Assembly: GCF_007827045.1 (NCBI RefSeq)
Contig: NZ_RPFW01000003.1
Span: forward strand, 806,001-870,000
Length of the DNA: 64,000 bases
Reading direction: 5' to 3'
Source: Trebonia kvetii
GTDB lineage: Bacteria > Actinomycetota > Actinomycetes > Streptosporangiales > Streptosporangiaceae
Positions 33,682 to 43,486 of this stretch are shown here, in pieces; the first letter of the stretch is position 1, and each line of letters starts with the position of its first letter. A model generated the notes under the pieces. That model searched no databases. It was not told the DNA's origin and worked only from the letters and a program-made list of their open reading frames with translations. A program made the position numbers and the translations under genes.

Positions 33682-34923
33682 ATGGACTTTCTCGCCGACC
33701 TTGAGACCAGGGGCCTCATCCAGGACAGCACCGACCGCGACGCGCTGCGCGCCCGGATTGAGGCTGGCCCGGTCGGCGTCTACTACGGCTGCGACCCGAG
33801 CGCCGACTCGCTTCAGGTGGGAAACCTGATCGGGCTGCTCGTGCTGCGCCGGTTCGCCGACGCCGGGCACAACGCGATCGCGCTGGCCGGCGGCGCGACC
33901 GGGATGATCGGCGACCCGGGCGGCAAGTCCAAGGAGCGCAACCTGCTTGACGGCCCGACCCTGAAGCAGAACACCAGGCGCATCGCGGACCAGCTCGACC
34001 GCATCTCCCGCGTCTCGCTTGTCAACAACCTGGACTGGACCGAGCCGGTCACGCTGCTCGAGTTCCTGCGCGACGTCGGCAAGCACGCGAGCGTCAACCA
34101 GATGATCGCCCGCGAGTCGGTCAAGGCCCGGCTGGAGAGCGAGAACGGCATCTCGTACACCGAGTTCAGCTACCAGCTCCTGCAGGCCAACGACTACCTG
34201 CACCTGAGCAGGAAGCACGACGTCGAGATCCAGATCGGCGGCTCCGACCAGTGGGGCAACCTGCTGGCGGGCGTTGACCTGATCCGGCGCGCCGACGGCA
34301 GGCACGTGCACGCGTTCACCTGGCCGCTGCTGCTCCGCTCCGACGGCAAGAAGTTCGGCAAGTCCGAGGAGGGCGCGGTCTGGCTGGCCGCCGACCGGAC
34401 CTCCCCGTACCAGTTCTTCCAGTACTGGATGAACGTCGCGGACGCCGACATCGAGCGCTTCCTGCTGCAGCTCACGCTGCTGCCCGTGGCGGAGTGCCAA
34501 GCCGTCGCGGCCGAGCACGCGCAGGCGCCGCACCGGCGCGTGGGGCAGCGCCGCCTGGCACACGAGATCACCACGATCGTGCACGGCGCGGAGGCGACGC
34601 AGGCCGCGATCGAGGCGAGCGCGATCCTGTTCGGCGGCTCCCCGGCCGGCGCGTCCGCGCAGGCCCTTGAGTTCCTCGCGACCGAGGTCCCGACCTCCCC
34701 GTTCACCGCCGGGGCGACGCTCGCCGCCGCCCTCGCCGCCACCCCGCTCGCCAGCTCACTGTCCGACGCCCGCCGCACGATCGCCCAGGGCGCCGCCTCG
34801 GTCAACGGCGAGACGGCCCCGGAGGACCGCCCCCTCACCGAGGCCGACCTGCTCTACGGCCGCTGGGCCCTGCTCCGCAAGGGCAAGCGCAACTACCACC
34901 TGCTTGACGCCGCGACTAGCTGA
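33682..34923 (+). CDS. tyrS: Tyrosyl-tRNA synthetase with altered HIGH motif
   Basis: The 413-residue class I enzyme is collinear with bacterial TyrRS: YYGCDPSADSL, FLRDIGKHASVNQMI-like GKHASVNQMIARESVKARL, YTEFSYQLLQANDYL, IQIGGSDQWGNLLAG, KFGKSEEG (KMSKS equivalent) and a carboxyl-terminal S4 domain (ARRTIAQGAASVNGETAPEDRPL). The HIGH box reads Q45-V-G-N48: both positions that are His in most TyrRS are replaced, and the loss of the first His is unusual. The start at 33682 has no clear Shine-Dalgarno and may be leaderless. It is either a functional variant or a second, specialised TyrRS. Confidence 0.93.
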   Translation: MDFLADLETRGLIQDSTDRDALRARIEAGPVGVYYGCDPSADSLQVGNLIGLLVLRRFADAGHNAIALAGGATGMIGDPGGKSKERNLLDGPTLKQNTRRIADQLDRISRVSLVNNLDWTEPVTLLEFLRDVGKHASVNQMIARESVKARLESENGISYTEFSYQLLQANDYLHLSRKHDVEIQIGGSDQWGNLLAGVDLIRRADGRHVHAFTWPLLLRSDGKKFGKSEEGAVWLAADRTSPYQFFQYWMNVADADIERFLLQLTLLPVAECQAVAAEHAQAPHRRVGQRRLAHEITTIVHGAEATQAAIEASAILFGGSPAGASAQALEFLATEVPTSPFTAGATLAAALAATPLASSLSDARRTIAQGAASVNGETAPEDRPLTEADLLYGRWALLRKGKRNYHLLDAATS

Positions 34924-34951
34924 CCGTCCGCCCCGGTTTCGCACTCTGATC

Positions 34952-34975
34952 ATCCCGAACGGTTGCCTGTTACAC
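34952..34975 (+). repeat. CCGAACGG dispersed motif, copy c
   Basis: ATCCCGAACGGTTGCCTG, starting 28 bases after the tyrS stop on the sense strand. Confidence 0.6.
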
Positions 34976-35044
34976 CTCGTTCCCCCCGCATTGGCCTGCG
35001 CCCCTGTTACATCGGGCGGGGCTGGCGCGTCATAGGGGTGTAAC
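34969..35044 (+). promoter_or_regulatory. Inverted GTTACACC elements upstream of the AhpD-like gene
   Basis: GTTACACC at 34969-34976 and GGTGTAAC at 35037-35044 are perfect inverted copies, and TGTTACA also occurs near 35005. The second copy lies 32 bases before the start. They may be regulator sites. Confidence 0.45.
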
Positions 35045-35076
35045 GGAAGACGACAGCCCGGTTAGGGGAAAACGCC

Positions 35077-35556
35077 GTGGACGGACCGCGCCTCGACTAC
35101 AGCAGCAGCCATGTCCTGCAGAAGTTCGGCAAGCAGTTCAACGCGGCGGCGATGAGCCTGCAGGGGCAGACATCGCTGCCGATGACGACCCAGAACCTGG
35201 TGCTCATCCGGGTCAGCCAGATCAACGGCTGCTCGGTCTGCACCGACATGCACGTGAAAGACGCGGCGCACGCGGGGGAGACGCCGGTGCGGCTCGCCCT
35301 GGTCGCCGCCTGGCGGGACGCGAAGGTGTTCACCGAGCCCGAGCGGGCGGCACTCGAAGTCGCCGAGCAGGGCACCCGCATCGCCGACGCGGCGGGCGGG
35401 GTGACCGACGAGGCCTGGGTGAACGCGGCCAAGCACTACGACAGCGAGGAGCTGGCCGCGCTGACCTGCCTCATCGCCGTCATCAACACGTACAACCGCC
35501 TCAACGTCATCAGCAAGAACCAGGGCGGCGACTACCAGCCAGGCCAGTGGGGCTAG
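35077..35556 (+). CDS. AhpD/carboxymuconolactone decarboxylase-like protein
   Basis: The 159-residue protein carries the AhpD-like active site INGCSVCTDMHVKDA (C-x2-C with a downstream His). Family members are thiol peroxidases or disulfide reductases, here probably supporting peroxide defence; a strict decarboxylase role is unlikely because the CxxC is intact. The start is GTG 35077 with AGGGGAA upstream. It is monocistronic, with a branched hairpin terminator. Confidence 0.9.
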   Translation: MDGPRLDYSSSHVLQKFGKQFNAAAMSLQGQTSLPMTTQNLVLIRVSQINGCSVCTDMHVKDAAHAGETPVRLALVAAWRDAKVFTEPERAALEVAEQGTRIADAAGGVTDEAWVNAAKHYDSEELAALTCLIAVINTYNRLNVISKNQGGDYQPGQWG

Positions 35557-35558
35557 CG

Positions 35559-35609
35559 AAGGCCGACCGGGACCGGGAGAGTCCCGTAGGGCCGGCGCTG
35601 GTCGGCCTT
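35559..35609. terminator. Branched terminator hairpin
   Basis: AAGGCCGACC at 35559-35568 pairs with GGTCGGCCTT at 35600-35609, and an inner GGGAC/GTCCC stem (35569-35573 and 35581-35585) forms within the loop; TTTC follows. Confidence 0.65.
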
Positions 35610-35648
35610 TCGGGACTCACATCAAACGGGCAAGGACAGGGCTACCGC

Positions 35649-36865
35649 TTACATGCCGCCGGACATCGACGCTGACGGGGATGACATTCCGCCGCCGCCT
35701 GGGGTGGAGCCCGTCGGGCAGACCATCGAGGACCGCAGGTTGCCCTGCGGCACCGAGTTCATCCGGCCCATGTTCTGGCCGCACATCACGGTGCCGCGGA
35801 AGATGATCACGTGGTGGATCTGCGCCCACCAGTTGTAGAGGGCGCTCGTCGACCCGGTGCCCTGCGCCACGGCGAGCATGCCGCCGACGTCGGTGGTCCA
35901 CACGAGGTACGGCTTGCCGCCGGACAGGAAGCAGGCCTGCCGGCCCATCGCCTGGACCTGGTTGAAGCTGGCGGCCTCCATCTGCTGGTAGGTGAACTGG
36001 GTCGGATGGAGTTCCAGGTGGTTCCAGCCGGTCTCCGCGTAGCTGCCGATCGTGTTGCCGCAGTGGGTGTTGGTGTTCGGCTGGTAACTTCCCGCCAGCG
36101 CGGTCACCTGGTTCACGTACTGCGTGTACAGCGTGCTGAGCGCCGGATAGGTGTAGAACCAGACCTTGGCCACGCCGGGCACGGGCGCGGTGCAGACGAC
36201 GGCCGTCGCGCTCTGCGTCTGGCACTTGCCAGGCGGCAGGTCTCCCGCCGGGGTCGAGCAGAGGTTCGCCTGCTGCAGCACGCCGGCCAGCGACGTGGGC
36301 CCGCTCATGCCCATGTTCTTCGCCGTGAGGGCCACGCTTCCGGTGGGCGAGCAGTTGGCCGTGCGCGGCGACTCGTTCGCCGCGGCCGGCGCCGTGGTCA
36401 TCGGCATGCTCGCGCTCGCCGACGGACTGGCCATGGCCGAGGACGTACCCATCGAGGACCGCCGCGGCCCCGGCCGCCAACCCCGCTCAATTATCGGACG
36501 ACGATCATTTATCGTCAGGGCCACCGCCCGGCCGGCGGGCAGCCGCCCGCTCTGCCCGGGCAACTGCCGCAGGTCGGTCCCCGTGACGCAGCGCATCGCG
36601 ATGTAGACAAGCCCGTCGCTCGACCCGATGTCGTGCACGGGAATCACGTTCGGGTGGTTCCCGTGGCGGCGAGCCTGGATTCGTCGAGGAACCTGGTGCG
36701 GAACGCGTCGTCGCGCGCGAGGGAGGGGTCCAGCACCTTCAGCGCGATCACGGTGCCGAGGTACGGGTCTTCTGCCAGGAACAGGGTGCTCACGTCGCCC
36801 TTGCCGGCCACCCAGACCAGGCGGTACCCGGCGAATTCGGTACCGGCAGGCGGCATCCCGGCCAT
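35649..36865 (-). pseudogene. Serine/threonine protein kinase remnant (frameshift plus internal deletion)
   Basis: Three pieces of an actinobacterial receptor kinase are visible. The amino-terminal lobe (36865-36644) shows FAGYRLVWVAGKGDVSTLFLAEDP and the ATP-lysine segment ALKVLDPSL. After ESRLAA the frame shifts by one, and the next piece NHPNVIPVHDIGSSDGLVYIAMRCVTGTDLR covers subdomains IV-V. Everything from the HRD and DFG motifs to the membrane helix is missing. The third piece (about 36450-35649) is an extracellular domain with a Ser/Thr/Met-rich linker and paired cysteines. The kinase cannot be active; the outer domain stays open but has no secretion signal. Confidence 0.8.
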
Positions 36866-37020
36866 CGGTCACCCTCCCCATGAAACGTGACGGACCGTCA
36901 GTAATGGGATGGAACAGGACGAACAATCACATACGGGTGGATACGGACGGCTACCGTAACATAACAACACTGCTGTCGCTACCGGGACGCCGGTTAACCC
37001 GGGGTATCAACGAGCGACGA

Positions 37021-37068
37021 TGTTAACGGGCGACAGTGTTAGCGGGCGGCTGTGCTAACGGGCGGCGG
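37021..37068. repeat. Three 16-bp tandem repeats across a gene end
   Basis: TGTTAACGGGCGACAG, TGTTAGCGGGCGGCTG and TGCTAACGGGCGGCGG run head to tail. The last copy overlaps the stop codon and final codons of the APH-like gene. Each copy contains a potential reverse-strand stop (TTA/CTA), which suggests duplication of the gene's 3' end. Confidence 0.75.
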
Positions 37069-37861
37069 TGAGCAGAGCGCGGCGGTGCCGTTCGCACCAG
37101 CGGCGGGCCCGCCAGGCCTCGGGCCCGACCGAGCGCCAGTGGTCGGCGAACCCGGCGTGCCCCGCGGCGGCCGCCTCGGTCACGATCGCGTACGTCCAGT
37201 CGTGGTTGGCGACGAGCGCCTCGGCGACCGACAGCCGCCCGGCCCTGGTGAGCCCGGACGCGGCGAGGAAGATGCGGAACCTCGCGAGCGCACGGCCGCG
37301 TCTGCTGTCGGTCACGTCGGCCTCGTCGAGCAATGGCACGAAGGACCGCGCGGCGGCGGCGAAATCCCAGGTGACGCTCCCCGGGCCGGCCAGGTCGAAG
37401 TCGATGAGCGCCGCCGCCCGCCCGTCGCGGAACACCACGTTGGCCGGGTGGACGTCGTTGTGGCTGACCAGGCCGGTGCGGTAACGGGCGGGAACGGGGC
37501 GCGGCCAGGCGTACCTGCCCGGGTCGAAGGAGGCGACCGCCCGGTGGTAGCGGCGCAGCAGGACGGCGACGCTGACCAGTGCGTCGTCGGTCAGCATGTC
37601 CGCGGCGAGCGGCGGGACCGCCGCCCGGCCCGCGATGTAGGTGAGCGTCTCGGTCACCGGGCCGGTGGCGAGGACGCGCGGTGCCCCGTCGAAGCCGGCC
37701 GCGGCCAGGTGACCGAGCAGCGCGTGGGTGGCGAGGCGGCACGGCGCCACGGGGCGGACCACGGTGTCGCCGATCCGCAGCACCCGGCCCCTGTTGGCCG
37801 TTCCGCCGAAAAGCGGCAGCCCGGCCGGAATCCCCGGTGCCGAGTCGCGCGGCTTAGGCAC
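37055..37861 (-). CDS. Aminoglycoside phosphotransferase-like kinase
   Basis: About 268 residues from a GTG at 37861. The APH fold is shown by VSHNDVHPANVVFRDGRAAALIDFDLAGPG (catalytic loop and DFD-type metal site) and by TWDFAAAARSFVPL. Members phosphorylate small metabolites such as choline, homoserine, sugars or drugs; nothing here points to antibiotics specifically. The gene follows and slightly overlaps the SorC regulator gene on the same strand. The start is uncertain; the frame is open up to 37912 inside the regulator gene. Confidence 0.82.
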   Translation of the reverse strand: MPKPRDSAPGIPAGLPLFGGTANRGRVLRIGDTVVRPVAPCRLATHALLGHLAAAGFDGAPRVLATGPVTETLTYIAGRAAVPPLAADMLTDDALVSVAVLLRRYHRAVASFDPGRYAWPRPVPARYRTGLVSHNDVHPANVVFRDGRAAALIDFDLAGPGSVTWDFAAAARSFVPLLDEADVTDSRRGRALARFRIFLAASGLTRAGRLSVAEALVANHDWTYAIVTEAAAAGHAGFADHWRSVGPEAWRARRWCERHRRALLTAAR

Positions 37862-38813
37862 TCCCGTAGCTGAGCAGGCCTCGGGCGAGGCTGGTGTGCG
37901 TGACAAGGCCATGGACGAGCCCTCCCTTGATGGCGGACCAGACCGCGGGGCACTTGGCGGCGTCGAACGCGGCGGCGAGGACGAACGGGATCTTCGCGAG
38001 CAGCGGGGCCGGCGTGACGATCATCCTGTTGTCGAGCGGCGTCGCGAGCGGACGGCCGTCGGCGCCGATGAACACTCCGGCGATCTCGGCGTGCACGCCG
38101 AGCGCGGAGAGTTCCTTGCGCTCGGCGTCCGTGATGGCGTCGTAGATCGTGGAAAGTCCCGGCCCCCATGCCCCGATGGAGACCACCGCGATGGTGACGC
38201 TCGGGATGAGCGCGAACGCGTCGGCGATGTCGCCCTGGCGGCGGATGGCCACGGCCGTCTGCGGGTCGTCGACGAGCATCGGCGCGTAGAACACATGCGC
38301 GGGCCCGCCGCTAACCCTGGCCACGCCGCGCACCAGCTCAAGCAGGTCCCGGCCGGCCGGCGGCGGTACCGCGCCGGTGAGCTGCACGATCGGGCAGGGA
38401 GGGAGCTGGGTCAGCGTCGCGGTGAGCCCGCTCAGCGTCCGTGACCAGGTGAGGCCGAGCACGTCACCGGACTTGAGCAGGTCCATCAGCACCTCGCCCG
38501 CGGCCTCGCCGAGCCGCTGGCGAAGCGCCGCGGGGTCGTCCTCGGGAAAGTTGAATACGAACGCCTGGCGCAGGCCGAAGACGGAGCAGAGCTCGGCCGA
38601 CAGGGCGGCATCGAGCAGCCCGCCTGGCAGGCCGATCTCGATGCGCACCAGCCCGCTTTCCCTGGCGGCATCGAGCAGCCGCGCCACCCGGAACCTGCTG
38701 ATTCCGAGCTGATCGGCGATGTCCACCTTGGAGACGCCCTCCAGGTAGAACTGCCGCGCGACCCGCGCGGCAAGAACGACTTCGGACGGGCTGTCCGCCG
38801 ACAAGCTGGCCAT
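37854..38813 (-). CDS. SorC/DeoR-type sugar-binding transcriptional regulator
   Basis: The 319-residue protein has an HTH (VARQFYLEGVSKVDIADQLGISRFRVARLLDAARESGLVRIEI) and a SorC-type effector domain (VLGLTWSRTLSGLTATL, AGVFIGADGRPLATPLDNRMI). SorC proteins bind phosphorylated sugars or polyols and act as activators or repressors. It is divergent from a polyol ABC importer/dehydrogenase/kinase operon, and matching TGAGCG dyads lie at both ends of the divergent gap, so it very likely controls that operon and itself. Confidence 0.94.
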   Translation of the reverse strand: MASLSADSPSEVVLAARVARQFYLEGVSKVDIADQLGISRFRVARLLDAARESGLVRIEIGLPGGLLDAALSAELCSVFGLRQAFVFNFPEDDPAALRQRLGEAAGEVLMDLLKSGDVLGLTWSRTLSGLTATLTQLPPCPIVQLTGAVPPPAGRDLLELVRGVARVSGGPAHVFYAPMLVDDPQTAVAIRRQGDIADAFALIPSVTIAVVSIGAWGPGLSTIYDAITDAERKELSALGVHAEIAGVFIGADGRPLATPLDNRMIVTPAPLLAKIPFVLAAAFDAAKCPAVWSAIKGGLVHGLVTHTSLARGLLSYGSA

Positions 38814-38828
38814 TTACGCCTCCGGCAT

Positions 38829-38844
38829 GCGCTCATTTGAGCGC
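38829..38844. promoter_or_regulatory. SorC operator, regulator-proximal
   Basis: GCGCTCA-tt-TGAGCGC is a perfect 7+7 dyad 15 bases before the regulator start. A half site CTCATAT follows at about 38851. Confidence 0.75.
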
Positions 38845-38910
38845 ACATATCTCATATTTGCAGCTTTCCTTGACATTGCCTAGCGCGAAGTTCACTGTGA
38901 TGACAAGCAC

Positions 38911-38939
38911 ATATGAGCGTCACGCGCTCAAATGAGCAT
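38911..38939. promoter_or_regulatory. SorC operator, operon-proximal
   Basis: ATATGAGCGT at 38911-38920 is followed by the dyad GCGCTCA-aa-TGAGCAT at 38924-38939. The same core as at 38829 lies about 95 bp away, nine helical turns, compatible with looping. A TTGACA at 38870 may serve the operon promoter. Confidence 0.72.
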
Positions 38940-39031
38940 ACAGCAAACGCGAGTTCGCGGATTGGCGGCGCCGAGGAGGCCCCGAGGCAGCCTTAGCGCC
39001 GGAACGTCCTCACCGCTGTGGAGGTTCATTC

Positions 39032-40456
39032 ATGAGTTCGTCCAGGTTCAGGAAGCCCCCGTTCAGTAAGCCCGAGTTCAGGAAGAACAGACTCGTGGCC
39101 GCCGCCTGCGTGGTCGCCGCGGTCACGGCCGTCGCCGCGTGCTCGAGCGGCGGCGGTTCGGGCAGCACCGGCAGCTCGGGCAGCAACAGCAACACCGGCA
39201 CGGTGACGGTCGCGGTGGTGTCCAACCCGCTGATGACCGGCCAGATGATCCCGCTCACCCAGTCGGTGTTCGAGAAGCAGAACCCAGGCATCAAGGTCAA
39301 GTTCGTCACCTACACCGAGGGTGACCTGCGCGCGGCGATCGAGAAGGACGTCAGCACGCACAGCAACTCGTTCAACGTCGTCATGATCGGCCCGTACGAC
39401 GCGCCGCTGTTCGCCAAGAACGGCTGGCTGGTCGACCTGACCAAGCAGTACGCCGCAAGCGACACGTCGTACGACGCCGCTGACCTGCTGCCGCCGATCG
39501 CCAAGTCGCTGTCCTACAAGGGCGACCTGTACGCCTCGCCGTTCTACGGCGAGTCCTCGATGCTCTTCTACAACAAGGCCCTGCTCCAGGCGGCGGGAGT
39601 CACCCTGCCGCTGCACCCGACCTGGACGCAGGTCCAGGCCGCGGCGGCGAAGGTAAACCAGCCGGGCAAGGTCTCTGGTATCTGCCTGCGCGGTCTTGCG
39701 GGCTGGGGCGACAACATGGCCGCCCTCGACACGGTGATCAACACGTTCGGCGGCCAGTGGTACGACATGAACTGGAAGGCGCAGCTTGACTCCCCCGCTG
39801 TCTCCCAGGCCGTGAACTTCTACGTGAACCTGGTCAAGCAGTACGGCGAGCCCGGCGCCTCCAACGACAGCTTCAACCAGCTGCTGACGCTGTACGGCCA
39901 GGGCAAGTGCGCGATGTGGTACGACGCCACCGTGGCGGCGACCTCGATCGCGTCCAACTACCCGTCGGTCTTCGCCCAGACAGGCTACTCCTTCGCGCCG
40001 GTCGAGAAGACTTCCTCCTCCGGCTGGCTGTGGTCCTGGGCGCTCGGCATCCCGCAGGGCGTCAACGACCAGGGCGCGGCGTGGAAGTGGATCTCCTGGG
40101 CCACCTCGAAGCAGTACGACACGCTGGTCGCGCAGAAGTACGGCTGGTCGGCGGTGCCGCCCGGCACCAGGACCTCGCTCTACAACAACCCGAGCTACCA
40201 GAAGGCGGCCAGCGCGTTCGCCGACATCACGCTGAAGTCGATTGACGGCACCGATCCCCAGCACCCCACGGTGAACCCGGTGCCCTACGTGGGCGTCCAG
40301 TTTGTCGATATCCCGCAGTTCGAGACGCTCGGACTGACGGTCGGCCAGCAGATCGCCGGCGCGATCGCCGGCACCGAGTCGGTGAGCCAGGCGTTGCAGG
40401 CCGCTCAGTCGGCCGCCTCGGCCTACACGCCGCAAGAACTGTCCGGCAGCAACTAG
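39032..40456 (+). CDS. Polyol/sugar ABC transporter substrate-binding lipoprotein
   Basis: The 474-residue protein has a signal peptide ending in the lipobox VAACSS, a Gly/Ser linker, and a type 1 extracellular solute-binding fold (VTVAVVSNPLMTGQMIPLT, NVVMIGPYDAPLFAKNGWLVDLT, FYGESSMLFYNKALL, GKCAMWYDATVAA). The ESSMLFYNK and long late helices resemble SmoE-type sorbitol/mannitol binding proteins. It delivers ligand to the two permeases encoded directly downstream. GGAGG precedes the ATG. First gene of the catabolic operon. Confidence 0.92.
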   Translation: MSSSRFRKPPFSKPEFRKNRLVAAACVVAAVTAVAACSSGGGSGSTGSSGSNSNTGTVTVAVVSNPLMTGQMIPLTQSVFEKQNPGIKVKFVTYTEGDLRAAIEKDVSTHSNSFNVVMIGPYDAPLFAKNGWLVDLTKQYAASDTSYDAADLLPPIAKSLSYKGDLYASPFYGESSMLFYNKALLQAAGVTLPLHPTWTQVQAAAAKVNQPGKVSGICLRGLAGWGDNMAALDTVINTFGGQWYDMNWKAQLDSPAVSQAVNFYVNLVKQYGEPGASNDSFNQLLTLYGQGKCAMWYDATVAATSIASNYPSVFAQTGYSFAPVEKTSSSGWLWSWALGIPQGVNDQGAAWKWISWATSKQYDTLVAQKYGWSAVPPGTRTSLYNNPSYQKAASAFADITLKSIDGTDPQHPTVNPVPYVGVQFVDIPQFETLGLTVGQQIAGAIAGTESVSQALQAAQSAASAYTPQELSGSN

Positions 40457-40475
40457 CAGGGGACAAGCCGAGAAC

Positions 40476-41414
40476 ATGGCCGTTCTTGAGGACGTCACCT
40501 CGCCTCCCGCGACCGGGCTCCGGCCGCGGGGGGTGAGCAGGCGCGAGCGGTGGCAGCGGCGCCTGCCGCTCCTTCCCGCGCTGATCTACACCATCGTCGT
40601 CACGCAGGTCCCGTTCCTGGTGACGCTCTGGTACAGCTTCCAGAGCTACTTCTGGAACGAGCCCGGCGGCGCGCACTGGACCGGGGTATCCAACTACAGG
40701 GAAGTCTTCACCGACCCGAACTTCCGCAGCGCCCTGCTGCGCTCGGTGACCATGACGGCGATCGCGGTGATCGTCGCGATGCTGCTCGGCATCGCGCTCG
40801 CGGTGCTGCTCGACAAGAAGTTCCTCGGCCGGGGGATCGTCAGGACGCTCATCATCACGCCCTTCCTGATCATGCCGGCCGCCGCGGCGCTGGTCTGGAC
40901 GGGGCCGATGCTCGACCCGAACTTCGGCCTGCTCAACTGGCTGCTCGAGCCGTTCGGCGTGCATCACGTGGCCTGGCTGACCACCCACGCCTACGGGTCG
41001 GTGATCGTCGTCATGGTCTGGCAGTGGGCGCCGTTCATGACCCTCATCGTGCTCGCGGGACTCCAGGGCCAGCCGTCAGATGTCCTCGAGGCCGCCAAGG
41101 TCGACGGGGCGAACGCGTGGGCGACGTTCCGCGAGCTCACCCTGCCGCACCTGCGCCCGTACATCGAGCTCGGCATCCTGCTCGGCTCGATTTACCTGGT
41201 GACCACCTTCGACCAGGTGAAGCTGATGACCAACGGCGGCCCGGGCACCTCGACCACGACGCTGCCCTTCTACCTGTACCAGAAGGTGAACTTCGCCTTC
41301 GACATCGGCGGGGCGGCCGCGGCGGGCGTGGTGACCGTGGTGCTGACGATCATCGTCGCCAGCTTCGCGCTGCGCATGTTCGCCCGGGTCTTCCAGTTCG
41401 AGGAGGCGAAATGA
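40476..41414 (+). CDS. Polyol ABC transporter permease 1 (SmoF/MalF-like)
   Basis: A 312-residue permease with six helices and the EAA loop VLEAAKVDGANAWATFRELTLPHLRPYI that contacts the ATPase. The opening RWQRRLPLLPALIYTIVVTQVPFLVTLWYSF is typical of SmoF/MalF-type sugar permeases. It starts 19 bases after the binding-protein stop, and its stop overlaps the next ATG. Confidence 0.94.
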   Translation: MAVLEDVTSPPATGLRPRGVSRRERWQRRLPLLPALIYTIVVTQVPFLVTLWYSFQSYFWNEPGGAHWTGVSNYREVFTDPNFRSALLRSVTMTAIAVIVAMLLGIALAVLLDKKFLGRGIVRTLIITPFLIMPAAAALVWTGPMLDPNFGLLNWLLEPFGVHHVAWLTTHAYGSVIVVMVWQWAPFMTLIVLAGLQGQPSDVLEAAKVDGANAWATFRELTLPHLRPYIELGILLGSIYLVTTFDQVKLMTNGGPGTSTTTLPFYLYQKVNFAFDIGGAAAAGVVTVVLTIIVASFALRMFARVFQFEEAK

Positions 41415-42286
41415 CCGCGATCCCGGCAGGCGAGGCGCCCCAGGCATTCGGCGAAAGGCGCGCCAGAAGGCGCGCGAGGGAGATCTCCGGCCAGGCGGGC
41501 TGGACGGTGCTCGGCTGGGCGGTCGGCATCGCCTTCTTCCTGCCCGTGCTGTGGATGGTGATCACGGCGTTCAAGCCGGAGTCGGCCGCGGAGACCTGGC
41601 CGCCCAAGTTCGCCTTCAGCCCCACCCTGACCGAGTTCCGGCTGGTCTTCAGCGGCATGGGGCCGTTCATCGAGCACAGCGCGATCGCCACGGCCGGCTC
41701 GACCGTCCTGGTGCTCGTCCTCGCGCTGCCCGCCGCGTACGCGCTGTCGATCCACCCGGTGAAGGGATGGCGCGACTCGCTGTTCTTCTTCATCTCCACC
41801 AAGATGCTGCCGGTCGTCGCGGCGATCGGCCCGCTCTACGTGATCGCGCTCAAGGCGCACCTGCTCGACAGCATCTGGCTGCTGATCATCCTGTACGCGG
41901 CGATGAACCTGCCGCTCGCGATCTGGATGATCCGCTCGTTCATGCTCGAGGTGCCGGGCGAAATGCTCGAGGCGGCCAGGCTCGACGGCGCCGGCCGGAT
42001 CAGGGAGATCACCGAGGTGATCATGCCTGTGGTCACTCCCGGCCTGGTGTCAACCGCGCTGATCTGCGTGATCTTCGCCTGGAACGAGCTGTTCCTCGCG
42101 CTCAACCTGACGGTCACGAACGCGGCGACGATGCCCATGTTCCTGATCAGCTCCGTCCCGCAGGAAGGGCTCTACATCGCGCACCTGTCCGCGGCGGCGA
42201 CGGTGGCCTCGGTCCCGGTGATCATCGTCGGCTGGATCGCGCAGCGCTCCCTGGTCCGCGGCCTGTCGATGGGAGCCATCAAGTGA
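41411..42286 (+). CDS. Polyol ABC transporter permease 2 (SmoG/MalG-like)
   Basis: A 291-residue permease with the EAA loop EMLEAARLDGAGRIREITEVIMPVVTPGL and six helices. The ATGA overlap with the preceding gene fixes the start at 41411. Together with permease 1 it forms the heterodimeric channel. A copy of the dispersed CCGAACGG motif begins 19-22 bases after its stop, inside the operon. Confidence 0.94.
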   Translation: MTAIPAGEAPQAFGERRARRRAREISGQAGWTVLGWAVGIAFFLPVLWMVITAFKPESAAETWPPKFAFSPTLTEFRLVFSGMGPFIEHSAIATAGSTVLVLVLALPAAYALSIHPVKGWRDSLFFFISTKMLPVVAAIGPLYVIALKAHLLDSIWLLIILYAAMNLPLAIWMIRSFMLEVPGEMLEAARLDGAGRIREITEVIMPVVTPGLVSTALICVIFAWNELFLALNLTVTNAATMPMFLISSVPQEGLYIAHLSAAATVASVPVIIVGWIAQRSLVRGLSMGAIK

Positions 42287-42304
42287 AATTCAAAACCCAG
42301 ATCC

Positions 42305-42325
42305 ATCATCCCGAACGGGTGCGTG
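42305..42325 (+). repeat. CCGAACGG dispersed motif, copy d
   Basis: ATCATCCCGAACGGGTGCGTG, within the operon between permease 2 and the ATPase gene and directly before the latter's ribosome-binding site. TTCAAAACCCAG upstream is shared with copy b. Confidence 0.7.
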
Positions 42326-42346
42326 TTCCACGCGGAGGTCACAGCC

Positions 42347-43477
<1,131 letters not shown>

Positions 43478-43486
<9 letters not shown>

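Noticed and set aside
37055..37861. Aminoglycoside-resistance gene
   Set aside because: The APH fold is shared by many metabolite kinases, and the surrounding sugar-regulator context and sequence give no reason to infer drug resistance.
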